From NCBI RefSeq assembly GCF_013003965.1, contig NZ_CP053069.1, forward strand, positions 3,379,419 through 3,443,418: DNA of 64,000 bases, read 5' to 3'. The stretch is from Usitatibacter rugosus. GTDB taxonomy: Bacteria; Pseudomonadota; Gammaproteobacteria; Burkholderiales; Usitatibacteraceae. Shown piece after piece: positions 44,942 through 54,022 of the stretch (the first letter of the stretch is position 1; every line of letters starts with the position of its first letter). A program made the position numbers and the translations under genes. Below the pieces are notes generated by a model, which saw only the letters and a program-made list of their open reading frames with translations, was not told the origin of the DNA and ran no database searches.

Positions 44942-45265
44942 TCAGGCAGCTTTGACCGATGTATCGATGACCGTGGCGCTCACCAAGCCAACGGGGATCT
45001 GGTCGCTCTTCGCCGCGTTCGCCTTCCAGTGCAGGGCCTGGAGGTTGTCCGGGTTCGTGTCGCCGCCGAGCTGGCGGGGCTTGATGAAATCCAGCTCCCA
45101 GCCGAAGGGCGACGTTCTCTTGCCGTAGTCCTGGTACCTCACCAAATTACCGAGGCAGTCCTTGCGAAACTCCCACGAGTTGAGCTGGCCGGAGACCGGG
45201 CTCGTTCGTGCCCAAGCCGCCCGCTTGAGGTCTTCCAGGAGATTCATGTGTTCGTGCAAGGACAT
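44942..45265 (-). CDS. Small HNH-endonuclease-like protein lacking the first catalytic His
   Basis: A 107-residue protein with the HNH-fold pattern FRKDCLGNLVRYQDYG...WELDFIKPRQLGGDTNPDNLQALHWKANAAKSD. The usual first motif, DH, is DF here (codon TTC), so the general-base His is absent, while the downstream N...LHW..N..K part is intact. There is a strong GGAGG ribosome binding site. It lies between a GIY-YIG-like gene and nrdB, co-directional with both. It may have a non-nuclease or weakened DNA-binding role. Confidence 0.7.
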   Translation of the reverse strand: MSLHEHMNLLEDLKRAAWARTSPVSGQLNSWEFRKDCLGNLVRYQDYGKRTSPFGWELDFIKPRQLGGDTNPDNLQALHWKANAAKSDQIPVGLVSATVIDTSVKAA

Positions 45266-45309
45266 GGTTGCCTCCGTTGTCTTTCGTCTTGTCTCGGGCA
45301 TTCCCTGTG

Positions 45310-45786
45310 CTACAGAACCGGGTCGTTCACCTTGATTGCATCCACATCGAGTCCCCGCGCGCCGGTGGCCGGCTTGAAGCGCTCCTCGAGGTACTTCTCT
45401 ACTCCGTCGCAAAGTCCGTCCGGAATGCGTGCCCACGTCGCGAAGAGCGGGCTGAAGAGGCTCAGGCTCCGGACCTGCGGGTCGCGGCGGATGCCATCCA
45501 GCTTCACGGCGATCTCGCCCTGCCCCACGCGCAGGCACCGCCCCGGAGCGCTCCACACGATGTACACGCCCGTCAGCTCCTGGCGGAAGTACTCGTGGTC
45601 GAAGTCCAGCTCGTCCAGGTTGAACCACGTGCTATCGCGCGCCTGCACCCACTCCACCGCGATCTCCAGCGGCAACTCCGGAAGAAGGCCGAAGGGCGGC
45701 GGCTTCGCCGGCTCGCGCGCCTTCTCCTCGACGGCGAGCTTCAACATCAGGCCGAGGCGGTTCGACGTGGTCGGGTGCTTGCTCAT
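45310..45786 (-). CDS. Divergent GIY-YIG-like protein
   Basis: A 158-residue protein. Residues about 70-100 read ELTGVYIVWSAPGRCLRVGQGEIAVKLDGIRRDPQV, comparable to a GIY-YIG domain in which GIY is GVY and YIG is RVG, with a following Arg (IRRD) and a later Glu (GVEKYLEERF). The N-terminal part contains WVQARDSTWFNLDELDFDHEYFRQEL. The conserved Tyr of YIG is lost, so catalysis is doubtful. It sits 2 bases downstream of a better-preserved GIY-YIG gene within the nrd operon. Confidence 0.5.
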   Translation of the reverse strand: MSKHPTTSNRLGLMLKLAVEEKAREPAKPPPFGLLPELPLEIAVEWVQARDSTWFNLDELDFDHEYFRQELTGVYIVWSAPGRCLRVGQGEIAVKLDGIRRDPQVRSLSLFSPLFATWARIPDGLCDGVEKYLEERFKPATGARGLDVDAIKVNDPVL

Positions 45787-45788
45787 GC

Positions 45789-46145
45789 TCAATCCGCGAT
45801 CCGGTGGCCGACCGAGAATTTCCGGTTCAGCTCCGGCTCGTACTGGCCCACGAGGCGGTTGGCGAGGATGGCGCGCTCCCTCTCCCGCACGTACGGGAGG
45901 TAGAGCACGCACACGTTCAGCATGCCGAGGGCTTCGCCGGATTCCGTCCACCGCACGACCGCCGGGTGGTTCACATCCAGCTTGGCGGCGGCGTTGCCCG
46001 TCTGGCCGATGTAGACCGCGCGGTACGGCTGCGGGTTGCCGCGAACATCGAAGACCGAGAGCACATACAGAGCCGGCAACGGCGCCCCGCCGTAGATCAT
46101 GACGGGCGTCGGGTCCGAGAACTGAAGGCCCCCGAAGAAAATCAC
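45789..46145 (-). CDS. GIY-YIG-like small nuclease-domain protein
   Basis: About 118 residues. The core is LPALYVLSVFDVRG, then YRAVYIGQTGNAAAKL, HPAVVRW, LNVCVLYLPYVRERERAILANRL and YEPELNRK: the YIG strand, a basic helix, the metal Glu region and the terminal Asn of GIY-YIG endonucleases can all be placed. The start is probably the GTG at 46145, which overlaps the nrdA TGA (GTGA) with GAGG upstream; an ATG at 46160 inside nrdA is the alternative. Translational coupling to nrdA is therefore likely. It may be a domesticated homing endonuclease or a repair-type protein. Confidence 0.6.
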   Translation of the reverse strand: MIFFGGLQFSDPTPVMIYGGAPLPALYVLSVFDVRGNPQPYRAVYIGQTGNAAAKLDVNHPAVVRWTESGEALGMLNVCVLYLPYVRERERAILANRLVGQYEPELNRKFSVGHRIAD

Positions 46146-49033
46146 TGGCAGGCCTCGCATTCGGGATTGTCGATGCTGCAGAACTTGGCCTCCGGTTCGT
46201 CCGCCGCTGCGGCGCCCATCGTGCCCATCGCACCCATCGCGCCACCGACCGACACCGAGTTCAGCTCGCCGCCTTTACCCGTGGACTTCTCCGCCGACGA
46301 AGCCGACAGCGTGCGCAGGTAGTACGTGGTCTTGAGACCGCGCAGCCACGCCAGCTTGTACGTCTCGTCCAGCTTCTTGCCGTTGGCGCCGGCCATGTAG
46401 ATGTTGAGCGACTGCGCCTGGTCGATCCACTTCTGACGGCGCGCCGCCGCTTCCACCAGCCACTTGGTATCCACCTCGAAGGCCGTGGCGTAGAGGTTGC
46501 GGATCTCCTGCGGGACGCGGTCGATCTTGCCGATGGACCCGTCGAAGTGCTTGAGGTCCGAGACCATCACGTTGTCCCAGAGATTCGCCGCCTTGAGGTC
46601 GCGAACCAGATGCTCGTTCACCACCGTGAATTCGCCCGAGAGGTTCGATTTCACGTAGAGGTTCTGGTAGTTCGGCTCGATCGAGGCCGACACGCCGATG
46701 ATGTTGCTGATCGTCGCCGTCGGGGCGATGGCCACGCAGTTGCTGTTGCGCATGCCGTGCTGCTTGATGCGGGCGCGGAGCTTGTCCCACTCCATGCTCA
46801 CCGATTGGTCCACGTCCACGTAGCCACCGCGCTCTTCGAGCAGCAACTTGAGCGTGTCCTGCGGGAGGATGCCGCGGTCCCACAGCGAGCCCGTGTACGA
46901 CGAGTAGCGGCCGCGCTCTTCCGCGAGCTCCGTGGAGGCCCAGTACGCGTAGTAGCAGACGGCTTCCATCGAACGGTCGGCGAATTCCACCGCATCATCC
47001 GACGCGTACGGAATGCGCAGCTCCTGCAGCGAATCCTGGAAGCCCATGATCCCCAGGCCCACCGGGCGGTGCTTCTTGTTGCTGTCGTGCGCTTTGCGGA
47101 CGGCGTAGTAGTTGATGTCGATCACGTTGTCCAACATCCGCATGGCCGTCGAGATGGTCTTCTTCAGCTTGGCGTGGTCGAGCGTGACCTTGCCCTTCGC
47201 GTCCTTCACCAGGTGCGCGGGCAGGTTCACCGAGCCGAGGTTGCAGACGGCGATCTCGGTGGCGTTGGTGTTGAGCGTGATCTCGGTGCAGAGGTTCGAG
47301 GAGTGCACCACGCCCACGTGCTGCTGCGGGGAGCGGATGTTGCACGGGTCCTTGAACGTGATCCAGGGATGGCCCGTCTCGAAGAGCATCGTGAGGAGCT
47401 TCCGCCAGAGCGTGAGCGCCGGCACGCGCTTGTGCACCTTGATCTCGCCGCGGGCGGCCTTCTTCTCGTAGATGTTGTAGGCCTCTTCGAAGGCCTTGCC
47501 GAACTTGTCGTGGAGGTCCGGGCAATCCGAGGGCGAGAAGAGAGTCCACTCTCCGCCTTCCATCACACGCTTCATGAACAGGTCCGGAATCCAGTTCGCG
47601 GTGTTCATGTCGTGCGTGCGGCGGCGGTCGTCGCCCGTGTTCTTGCGGAGCTCGAGGAATTCCTCGATATCCAGGTGCCACGTCTCCAGGTAGCAGCACA
47701 CCGCGCCCTTGCGCTTGCCGCCCTGGTTCACGGCGACGGCGGTGTCGTTCACCACCTTCAGGAACGGGACCACGCCCTGCGACTTGCCGTTGGTGCCTTT
47801 GATGTACGAGCCGAGAGCGCGCACCGGCGTCCAGTCGTTGCCGAGGCCGCCGGCGAACTTGGATAGCAAGGCGTTCTCTTTGATGGCCTCGTAGATGCCG
47901 TCGAGGTCATCGGCCACCGTCGTGAGGTAGCAGGACGAGAGTTGCGAGCGCAGCGTGCCCGAGTTGAACAGCGTCGGCGTGGACGACATGAAGTCGAACG
48001 TCGAGAGGATGTTGTAGAACTCGATCGCGCGGGCTTCGCGGTTCACTTCATTCAACGCGAGGCCCATCGAGACGCGCATGAAGAACGCCTGCGGCAGCTC
48101 GATGTGGTGGTCGTTGATGTGGAGGAAGTAGCGGTCGTAGAGCGTCTGCAGGCCGAGGTAATCGAACTGCAGGTCGCGCTCGGGCTTGAGGGCCGAACCG
48201 AGCATCTGCAGGTCGTAGGTCCCGAGGCGCTCATCCAGCAGCTGCGCCTTGATGCCGCTGTGGATGAAGGTGGGGAAGTACTCCAGATAGCGGCTCGCCA
48301 TCTGCTCGTGCGTCACCTCTTCGGCCAGGACTTCGCGGCGGATGGTGTGCATGAGGAGGCGGGCGGACGCGTACGTGTAGTCCGGGTCCTGCTCGATCAG
48401 CATGCGGGCGGCGAGGATGGCGCACTTGTGCACCTCGTCCAGCGGCACGCCGTCATACAGGTCCTTCAACGTGGCTTCGAGGATGCGCTTGGGCTCGACG
48501 TCCTTGCCGAGGTTCTGGCACGCGGAGACGATCAGCGCTTCCAGCTTGGCGACATCCAGCGGCTCCTTGCCCCCATTAACAGTGACGTGGATCTTGGGGG
48601 CGCGGGCTTCCTTGGCCTCGTCGATGCGCTTCTGGCGCTCGCGGGCACGCTCTTCCCTATAAAGGACGTACGAGCGGGCGACCTGGTGCTCGCCACCGCG
48701 CATCAATGCCAGTTCGACTTGGTCCTGGATATCCTCGATATGGAACGTGCCGCCGGCGGGATGACGGCGCAGCAATGCACCGACAACGCCTTCCGTCACG
48801 CGCTGCACCTTTTCACGCACGCCAGCCGAAGCCGCGGCCGTGCCACCGGCAACAGCGAGGAACGCCTTGGTCACCGCAACGGCGATCTTGTCGGGCTCGA
48901 AGCCGACGACCGCACCGTTTCTTCGGATGACCTTGTAGTCGGTATATCGATCCTGCGGCGAAGAGCTAGCCGGCTCGATGAGTTCGGGATTCGCGAGCGG
49001 GGCCGAAGAATGGATATCCGAAGCCAGGCGCAT
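46142..49033 (-). CDS. nrdA: Ribonucleoside-diphosphate reductase class Ia, alpha subunit
   Basis: A 963-residue catalytic subunit. An ATP-cone is at about residues 33-120 (YKVIRRNGAVVGFEPDKIAVAV), with a second cone-like/N-terminal domain at 145-235 (VNGGKEPLDVAKLEALI). The redox Cys is in LSSCYLTT; the Asn-Cys-Glu triad including the thiyl radical Cys is NLCTEITLNTN; a C-terminal Cys pair (NPECEACQ) transfers reducing equivalents. It reduces NDPs to dNDPs for DNA synthesis, with allosteric control through the cone. Transcription runs into the nuclease-like genes and nrdB. The upstream region holds a DnaA box and a candidate NrdR box. Confidence 0.97.
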   Translation of the reverse strand: MRLASDIHSSAPLANPELIEPASSSPQDRYTDYKVIRRNGAVVGFEPDKIAVAVTKAFLAVAGGTAAASAGVREKVQRVTEGVVGALLRRHPAGGTFHIEDIQDQVELALMRGGEHQVARSYVLYREERARERQKRIDEAKEARAPKIHVTVNGGKEPLDVAKLEALIVSACQNLGKDVEPKRILEATLKDLYDGVPLDEVHKCAILAARMLIEQDPDYTYASARLLMHTIRREVLAEEVTHEQMASRYLEYFPTFIHSGIKAQLLDERLGTYDLQMLGSALKPERDLQFDYLGLQTLYDRYFLHINDHHIELPQAFFMRVSMGLALNEVNREARAIEFYNILSTFDFMSSTPTLFNSGTLRSQLSSCYLTTVADDLDGIYEAIKENALLSKFAGGLGNDWTPVRALGSYIKGTNGKSQGVVPFLKVVNDTAVAVNQGGKRKGAVCCYLETWHLDIEEFLELRKNTGDDRRRTHDMNTANWIPDLFMKRVMEGGEWTLFSPSDCPDLHDKFGKAFEEAYNIYEKKAARGEIKVHKRVPALTLWRKLLTMLFETGHPWITFKDPCNIRSPQQHVGVVHSSNLCTEITLNTNATEIAVCNLGSVNLPAHLVKDAKGKVTLDHAKLKKTISTAMRMLDNVIDINYYAVRKAHDSNKKHRPVGLGIMGFQDSLQELRIPYASDDAVEFADRSMEAVCYYAYWASTELAEERGRYSSYTGSLWDRGILPQDTLKLLLEERGGYVDVDQSVSMEWDKLRARIKQHGMRNSNCVAIAPTATISNIIGVSASIEPNYQNLYVKSNLSGEFTVVNEHLVRDLKAANLWDNVMVSDLKHFDGSIGKIDRVPQEIRNLYATAFEVDTKWLVEAAARRQKWIDQAQSLNIYMAGANGKKLDETYKLAWLRGLKTTYYLRTLSASSAEKSTGKGGELNSVSVGGAMGAMGTMGAAAADEPEAKFCSIDNPECEACQ

Positions 49034-49194
49034 GGGTCGTCTCCTTAAGTATCTGTTTTCAGGCCTTCCCGGGGCACGCTGGGACCCGGTTGGCGGTCTT
49101 TTGGACGGGCTGCTGCTTTTGCAGCTCTAAGTGCCGGTATTGCTTAGGTATTCTTTGGGGATAACCCGGGTTTTCAGGCCGGTTTTGCTACCCC

Positions 49195-49203
49195 TTATCC
49201 ACA
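49195..49203 (+). promoter_or_regulatory. DnaA box upstream of nrdA
   Basis: A perfect consensus DnaA box TTATCCACA, about 160 bp upstream of the nrdA start and 6 bp from the candidate NrdR box. In E. coli nrdAB is regulated by DnaA, so a regulatory role is plausible. The interval 49034-49475 has no gene. Confidence 0.65.
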
Positions 49204-49208
49204 ACCAA

Positions 49209-49226
49209 CCCACAACATATAGTGGG
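49209..49226. promoter_or_regulatory. Candidate NrdR box
   Basis: CCCACAACATATAGTGGG is an inverted repeat (CCCAC/GTGGG) with an AT-rich centre and resembles the ACAC-WATATMTW-GTGT type NrdR box. It overlaps a possible -10 (CTATAT on the minus strand) for nrdA. A second, weaker ACAC/TTGTG element lies about 30 bp further upstream near 49242. Confidence 0.5.
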
Positions 49227-49475
49227 TGGGTATGGGGTCAGGCACAAAGTGTAGGGAAGCAGCCCGGACGGCGCAAGCGCGAGCGTGAAAATATATTTAT
49301 GGCTCGGGAAACAACTACTTGCGAGGGGTTCCTGCACAAGATTTGAGCAATGACGCGGGTGTGACGGCCCCGGGAGGGGGTCCACGAGCTTGTCCCAAGG
49401 GACAAGTGCCCTCGCAGAGGGGCGGGGCGCAGAATCTTTGCTCCCGACACAGAGCTCAATCAGAGGAAAAATCCC

Positions 49476-52274
49476 ATGCCCGCGACCCCGTCCACCCGCA
49501 TCGATCACTTCTTCTCCGGAGCCGAAGCACGGCTCGATCGCTGGCGCGAGCTGAGCCGCGCCGTGCAGGTGTGGGCGGCGAAGAACGACGCCGCGTCCCG
49601 CACGGCCGTGAATACAGCGCTAAAGGAGCTGCTGCCCTTCGAGGATTTCCAGGCTTATCCGGGCACGCGCCTCGTGGCCTCGATGCGCGACCGCATCAAG
49701 GCCGGCGACACGGTGGGCTCGGCTCGCATCGTGCAGCGCATCTCCGCATCCCTCATGTCGCGCGCCTACCGCTCGGAAGCCGGCGAGTGGGAGACGGAAG
49801 ACGAGCAGTCCGGCGGCGGCGAACGCCAGATGCCCACGGCCTCGGGCGATCCGAGCGCCCGCCCCTACTTCGAGGTGCTGGTCGTGGCGCCCTCGCCCAG
49901 CCAGAAGTGGCCGGCGCAGATCCAGAACATGCGCAAGCTCCGCCGCAACCTCGACGCCTTCATCTACGAGCCGGTGATCGTCGGCAACTTCGAGGACGCG
50001 GTCCTGGGCGCCATGCTCAACACGAACGTGCAGTCCGTCCTTATCTATGACGGCTTCCCCTTCGCCTCCACGCACAACGCGCCCGTGATGCGCCAGTTCC
50101 TCATGGCGTACCTGGACATCAAGGCCGACGACCTGGCGCCCCACGATTACGGCGTGCGCCTCGCCCAGGCCATCAAGAAGATCCGCCCCGAGCTGGACAT
50201 CTTCCTGCTCTCCGACCGCAACGCCGAGGCCATCGCGGCCGATCCGGCGGCCGATTGCGTGAGCCGCGTCTTCTACGACGTCGAGGAGCCGCTCGAGATC
50301 CACCTCTCGATCCTCCAGGGCGTGCAGGACCGCTACGCCACGCCCTTCTTCGACAATTTGAAGAAGTACGCGCAGAAGCCGGTGGGCACGTTCCACGCGC
50401 TGCCGGTCGCGCGCGGCAAGTCGATCTTCAAGTCCAACTGGATCCGCGACATGGGCGAGTTCTACGGGCCCACGCTCTTCCTCGCGGAATCGTCGGCCAC
50501 CAGCGGCGGCCTGGATTCGCTGCTCGAGCCCACGGGCAACATCAAGAAGGGCCAGGAGATGGCGGCCCGCGCCTTCGGGTGCGACCACGTGTTCTGGGTC
50601 ACGAACGGAACTTCGACCTCCAACAAGATGGTCGAGCAGGCGCTGCTGCAGCCGGGCGACATCGTCGTGGTGGACCGGAACTGCCACAAGTCGCACCACT
50701 ACGGCTGCGTGCTCGCCGGTGCGCAACCGTACTACGTCGAAGCGTTCCCGATGACGGAGTACTCGATGTACGGGGGCGTGCCGGTCCGCGAGATCAAGAA
50801 GGCGCTGCTGGACCTCAAGGCCGCGGGGCGCCTGGCCAAGGTGAAGATGGTGATCCTCACCAACTGCACCTTCGACGGCCACGTCTACAACACCAAGCGC
50901 GTGATGGAGGAGTGCCTGGCCATCAAGCCGGACCTGATCTTCCTGTGGGACGAGGCGTGGTTCGGCTTCGCCCGCTTCTCGCCCTTCTATCGCGGCCGCA
51001 CCGGCATGGGCGCGCGCGATGAGCTGAAGCGTGCGTTCAAGGACCCGGCCTATAACGAGGCGTACAAGGCCCAGGCCGCGAAGTTCGGCAAGGACCTGAA
51101 CCCGAAGGACAAGCGGCTGCTCGACGCGCGCCTGATCCCGGACCCGAAGAAGGTGAAGCTGCGCATCTACTCGACGACCTCGACGCACAAGTCGATGTCG
51201 GCCTTGCGCCAGGGCTCGCAGATCCACGTGGGCGACGAGGAATTCCACACCGTCATCGAGAGCTTCCACGAGTCGGTCTTCACGCACGCCTCCACGTCGC
51301 CCAACCAGCAGATCATCGCCTCGCTCGACATCGCGCGCCGGCAGATGGAGCTGGAAGGCTACGAGCTCGTAATGCGTTCGATCCAGCTGGCACTGGAGCT
51401 GCGCCGCAGCGTGAACAACCACCCGCTGGTCTCGAAGTACTTCCGCATGCTCTCGGTCGAGGAGATGGTTCCGTCCGAGTTCCGCCCCTCGGGAATGAAG
51501 GACCACATCCAGGACGGCATCACCTGGATGGACGCGGTGAAGTCGATCCGCGACGACGAGTTCGTCCTCGATCCCACGCGCCTCACGCTCATGTGCGGCA
51601 CCGCGGGCTTCGACGGGACGCAGTTCAAGGGCATCCTCGCCTCCGAGTACGGCATCCAGTTGAACAAGACGTCGCGCAACTCCGTGCTCTTCCAGACCAA
51701 CATCAACAACACGCGCAGCGACGTGGCGAACCTGATGAAGGTGCTGGTCGAGATCGCGAAGAAGGTCGATGACACGCTCACCAACGGCGACGAGAACACG
51801 CGCAAGACCTTCAACGCGCGCGTGAAGTCGCTGGTGGAGGACGTGCCGAACCTGCCGAACTTCAGCTACTTCCATGACAAGTTCCGCGACAACCCGAAGG
51901 GCACCACGCTCGAGGGCCACATGCGCGAGGCCTTCTACATGGCCTACAACCCCGAGGGCTGCGAGCACGTGAAGCTCTTCAGCTCCGAGGCCGACAAGCG
52001 CGCGCGCGGCGGGCTGCCGCTCGTGTCCGCGAACTTCGTGATCCCCTACCCGCCGGGCTTCCCGATCATGGTGCCGGGGCAGGTCATCAAGCCCGACACG
52101 ATCGAGTTCATGCGCAAGCTCGACGTGAAGGAGATCCATGGGTACGACAAGGATCTCGGCCTCAAGCTGATCTCGCCGGCGGCACTGGGCGAAGGCCGGC
52201 GCAAGGCCGCGGCAGCGAAGGCACGGCCGGCAGCGAAGAAGGTGGCACGGAAGGCGAAGAAGGCTCGCAAGTAA
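49476..52274 (+). CDS. PLP-dependent Orn/Lys/Arg-type amino acid decarboxylase
   Basis: A 932-residue group III decarboxylase. A response-regulator-like wing domain is at about 128-280 (YFEVLVVAPSPSQKWPAQIQ). The PLP domain follows, with FWVTNGTSTSNKMV, VDRNCHKSHHYG, FLWDEAWFGFARF (PLP-ring Asp) and STTSTHKSMSALRQGSQIH carrying the Schiff-base Lys. The C-terminal domain is followed by a Lys/Ala-rich tail (AAAAKARPAAKKVARKAKKARK). It is longer than E. coli AdiA/CadA (about 715-755) because of an N-terminal extension of about 125 residues and the tail. The substrate (Arg, Lys, Orn or other) cannot be fixed. It heads an operon with an AspT-type exchanger. Confidence 0.9.
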   Translation: MPATPSTRIDHFFSGAEARLDRWRELSRAVQVWAAKNDAASRTAVNTALKELLPFEDFQAYPGTRLVASMRDRIKAGDTVGSARIVQRISASLMSRAYRSEAGEWETEDEQSGGGERQMPTASGDPSARPYFEVLVVAPSPSQKWPAQIQNMRKLRRNLDAFIYEPVIVGNFEDAVLGAMLNTNVQSVLIYDGFPFASTHNAPVMRQFLMAYLDIKADDLAPHDYGVRLAQAIKKIRPELDIFLLSDRNAEAIAADPAADCVSRVFYDVEEPLEIHLSILQGVQDRYATPFFDNLKKYAQKPVGTFHALPVARGKSIFKSNWIRDMGEFYGPTLFLAESSATSGGLDSLLEPTGNIKKGQEMAARAFGCDHVFWVTNGTSTSNKMVEQALLQPGDIVVVDRNCHKSHHYGCVLAGAQPYYVEAFPMTEYSMYGGVPVREIKKALLDLKAAGRLAKVKMVILTNCTFDGHVYNTKRVMEECLAIKPDLIFLWDEAWFGFARFSPFYRGRTGMGARDELKRAFKDPAYNEAYKAQAAKFGKDLNPKDKRLLDARLIPDPKKVKLRIYSTTSTHKSMSALRQGSQIHVGDEEFHTVIESFHESVFTHASTSPNQQIIASLDIARRQMELEGYELVMRSIQLALELRRSVNNHPLVSKYFRMLSVEEMVPSEFRPSGMKDHIQDGITWMDAVKSIRDDEFVLDPTRLTLMCGTAGFDGTQFKGILASEYGIQLNKTSRNSVLFQTNINNTRSDVANLMKVLVEIAKKVDDTLTNGDENTRKTFNARVKSLVEDVPNLPNFSYFHDKFRDNPKGTTLEGHMREAFYMAYNPEGCEHVKLFSSEADKRARGGLPLVSANFVIPYPPGFPIMVPGQVIKPDTIEFMRKLDVKEIHGYDKDLGLKLISPAALGEGRRKAAAAKARPAAKKVARKAKKARK

Positions 52275-52308
52275 CGACGTCAGGACAACTCATAGAGGGG
52301 GCAACGTC

Positions 52309-54009
52309 ATGGATTCCGTTTTCAAGTTCCTTGCAGCCAATCCGTTCATGCTGCTGTTCGTCACCGTGGGCTTGGCGGTGTGGATCGGCAAGTTCTCGAT
52401 CAAGGGCTACGGCTTGGGGGCCGTGGCCGCGTCGATCGTCGTGGGCTGCGCGCTCTCGGTGTGGGCTTCGGTCTACGGCGTGAAGCTCGAGCTGAACAAC
52501 TTCGCCAAGAGCCTCTTCTACTATCTGTTCATGTACGGCGTGGGCCTGCGGGTCGGCCCGTCGTTCATCAACAGCCTGAAGGGTGACGGCCTCAAGTTCA
52601 CGTTCCTGGCCTTCGTCTCCAGCGTCATCGGCCTCGGCCTCTGCGTGATCGGCGCGAAGCTGATGGACCTCCCGATGGGCGCCGCGGGCGGCATGCTTGC
52701 CGGCTCGCAGACGATGTCGGCGGCGATCGGCTCGGCGGAGCAGGCCGTGACGCAGGGTGCGGTGAAGCTGGCGGACGGTACGACGGCCGAGCAGGTCTCG
52801 GCGATGATCGCGCTCTCCTACGGCATCACCTATATCTGGGGAACGGTCGGCATCATCCTCATCTGCAAGTACCTGCCGACGTGGTGGGGTGTCGATGCCC
52901 GCGCCGCGGCCAAGCAGTACGAGGCGGAATTCGGCGTGAAGAGCGCCGACGGCGAAGGCCTCACGGGCTACCAGCAGTTCAGCCTGAGGGCCTACGTCCT
53001 CGAGAACGCGAAGTGGGACGGAAAGACCATCAAGGACTTCCGGGCGGAGAACCCGGAGTACCGCATCGTGAACGTGCGGCGCGGCGACGAGCTTCTCGGC
53101 GCCGATCCGAACCTCGTGCTGAAGTCCGGCGACTCCATCGCCCTCGGCGGCGCCCGCGCGGCGCTCACCGACAAGATGGGTTTGATCGGCCGCGAGGTGG
53201 ATGACGCGAAGGTCCTCAACATCCCGCTCGACCAGGCCGAGATCCTCGTCACGAACAAGGAGTTCATCGACAAGCCCTTGCGGGAATTCCGCAACACCGA
53301 TGCGGCGGGCCAGGTGCAGATCACGAAGATCGAGCGCGCCGGCAACCCGATCCCGCTGGGCCTGGACATCAAGCTCCAGCGGATGGACGTGGTGTTCGTC
53401 GCGGGCTTGAAGAGCGCCGTGCAGCGCGTGGGCGACCTGGTGGGCCGTATCGCCCGTCCCAGCACCGCCACCGACCTGCTCACGCTCTCGATCGGCATGA
53501 TCCTGGGCTTCGTGATCGGCCTGATCCAGTTCCCGGCCTTCGGCTCGAACGTGGGCCTGGGCAACGCGGGCGGCCTGCTGGTGGCCGGCGTGATCGTGTC
53601 CTCGCTGCAGTCGCGGCTGCGCTTCTTCGGCAACACGCCGAACGCCGCGAGGAACATCCTCGAGGACATGGGCCTGATCATCTTCGTGTGCATCGTCGGC
53701 ATCAACTCGGGCAACTCGCTGCTCACGCAGCTCACGGGCGCGATCGCACTGAAGATCTTCATCGTCGGCTTCATCGCCTGCACCATCCCGCCGATCGTGG
53801 TTTGGGCCATCGGGTATCACTTCTTCAAGATCAACCCGGCGGTGCTGATGGGCGGCGTGGCAGGAGCGCGCAGCCACTCGGGTCCGTGCCGCGAGGCGGC
53901 GCACGAGATCAACAGCTCGGTGCCGTGGATCGGCTTCCCGGTCGGTTATGCCGTGTCGGGGGTGTTGATCACGGTGTTCGGGTACTTCGCGATGGTCTTG
54001 GCCCAGTAG
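52309..54009 (+). CDS. AspT/YidE-family antiporter
   Basis: A 566-residue inner-membrane exchanger. Two membrane halves with the AspT duplication (N-half: MLLFVTVGLAVWIGKFSIKGYGLG, YGVGLRVGPSFI; C-half: TLSIGMILGFVIGLI, IFVCIVGINSGNSLL) flank two RCK_C-like cytosolic domains (residues about 205-380: VNVRRGDELLGADPNLVLKSGD and AGNPIPLGLDIKLQRMDVVFV). The GxxSGP-type region GGVAGARSHSGPCREA is present. AspT swaps aspartate for alanine; here it probably exchanges the decarboxylase substrate and product. It starts 34 bp after the decarboxylase. Confidence 0.9.
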   Translation: MDSVFKFLAANPFMLLFVTVGLAVWIGKFSIKGYGLGAVAASIVVGCALSVWASVYGVKLELNNFAKSLFYYLFMYGVGLRVGPSFINSLKGDGLKFTFLAFVSSVIGLGLCVIGAKLMDLPMGAAGGMLAGSQTMSAAIGSAEQAVTQGAVKLADGTTAEQVSAMIALSYGITYIWGTVGIILICKYLPTWWGVDARAAAKQYEAEFGVKSADGEGLTGYQQFSLRAYVLENAKWDGKTIKDFRAENPEYRIVNVRRGDELLGADPNLVLKSGDSIALGGARAALTDKMGLIGREVDDAKVLNIPLDQAEILVTNKEFIDKPLREFRNTDAAGQVQITKIERAGNPIPLGLDIKLQRMDVVFVAGLKSAVQRVGDLVGRIARPSTATDLLTLSIGMILGFVIGLIQFPAFGSNVGLGNAGGLLVAGVIVSSLQSRLRFFGNTPNAARNILEDMGLIIFVCIVGINSGNSLLTQLTGAIALKIFIVGFIACTIPPIVVWAIGYHFFKINPAVLMGGVAGARSHSGPCREAAHEINSSVPWIGFPVGYAVSGVLITVFGYFAMVLAQ

Positions 54010-54022
54010 CGGTACGGCGCCG

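Noticed and set aside
44081-46102. Long plus-strand open frame opposite nrdB and the nuclease-like genes
   Set aside because: No domain is recognisable and the composition is that of a shadow; nrdB is unambiguous.
49195-49203. Possible replication origin because of the DnaA box
   Set aside because: Only one perfect box, no AT-rich unwinding array and no dnaA, dnaN or gidA nearby; nrd regulation is the simpler reading.
49620-52139. Long minus-strand open frame opposite the decarboxylase
   Set aside because: Antisense shadow; the plus-strand product is a well-conserved PLP enzyme with all motifs.
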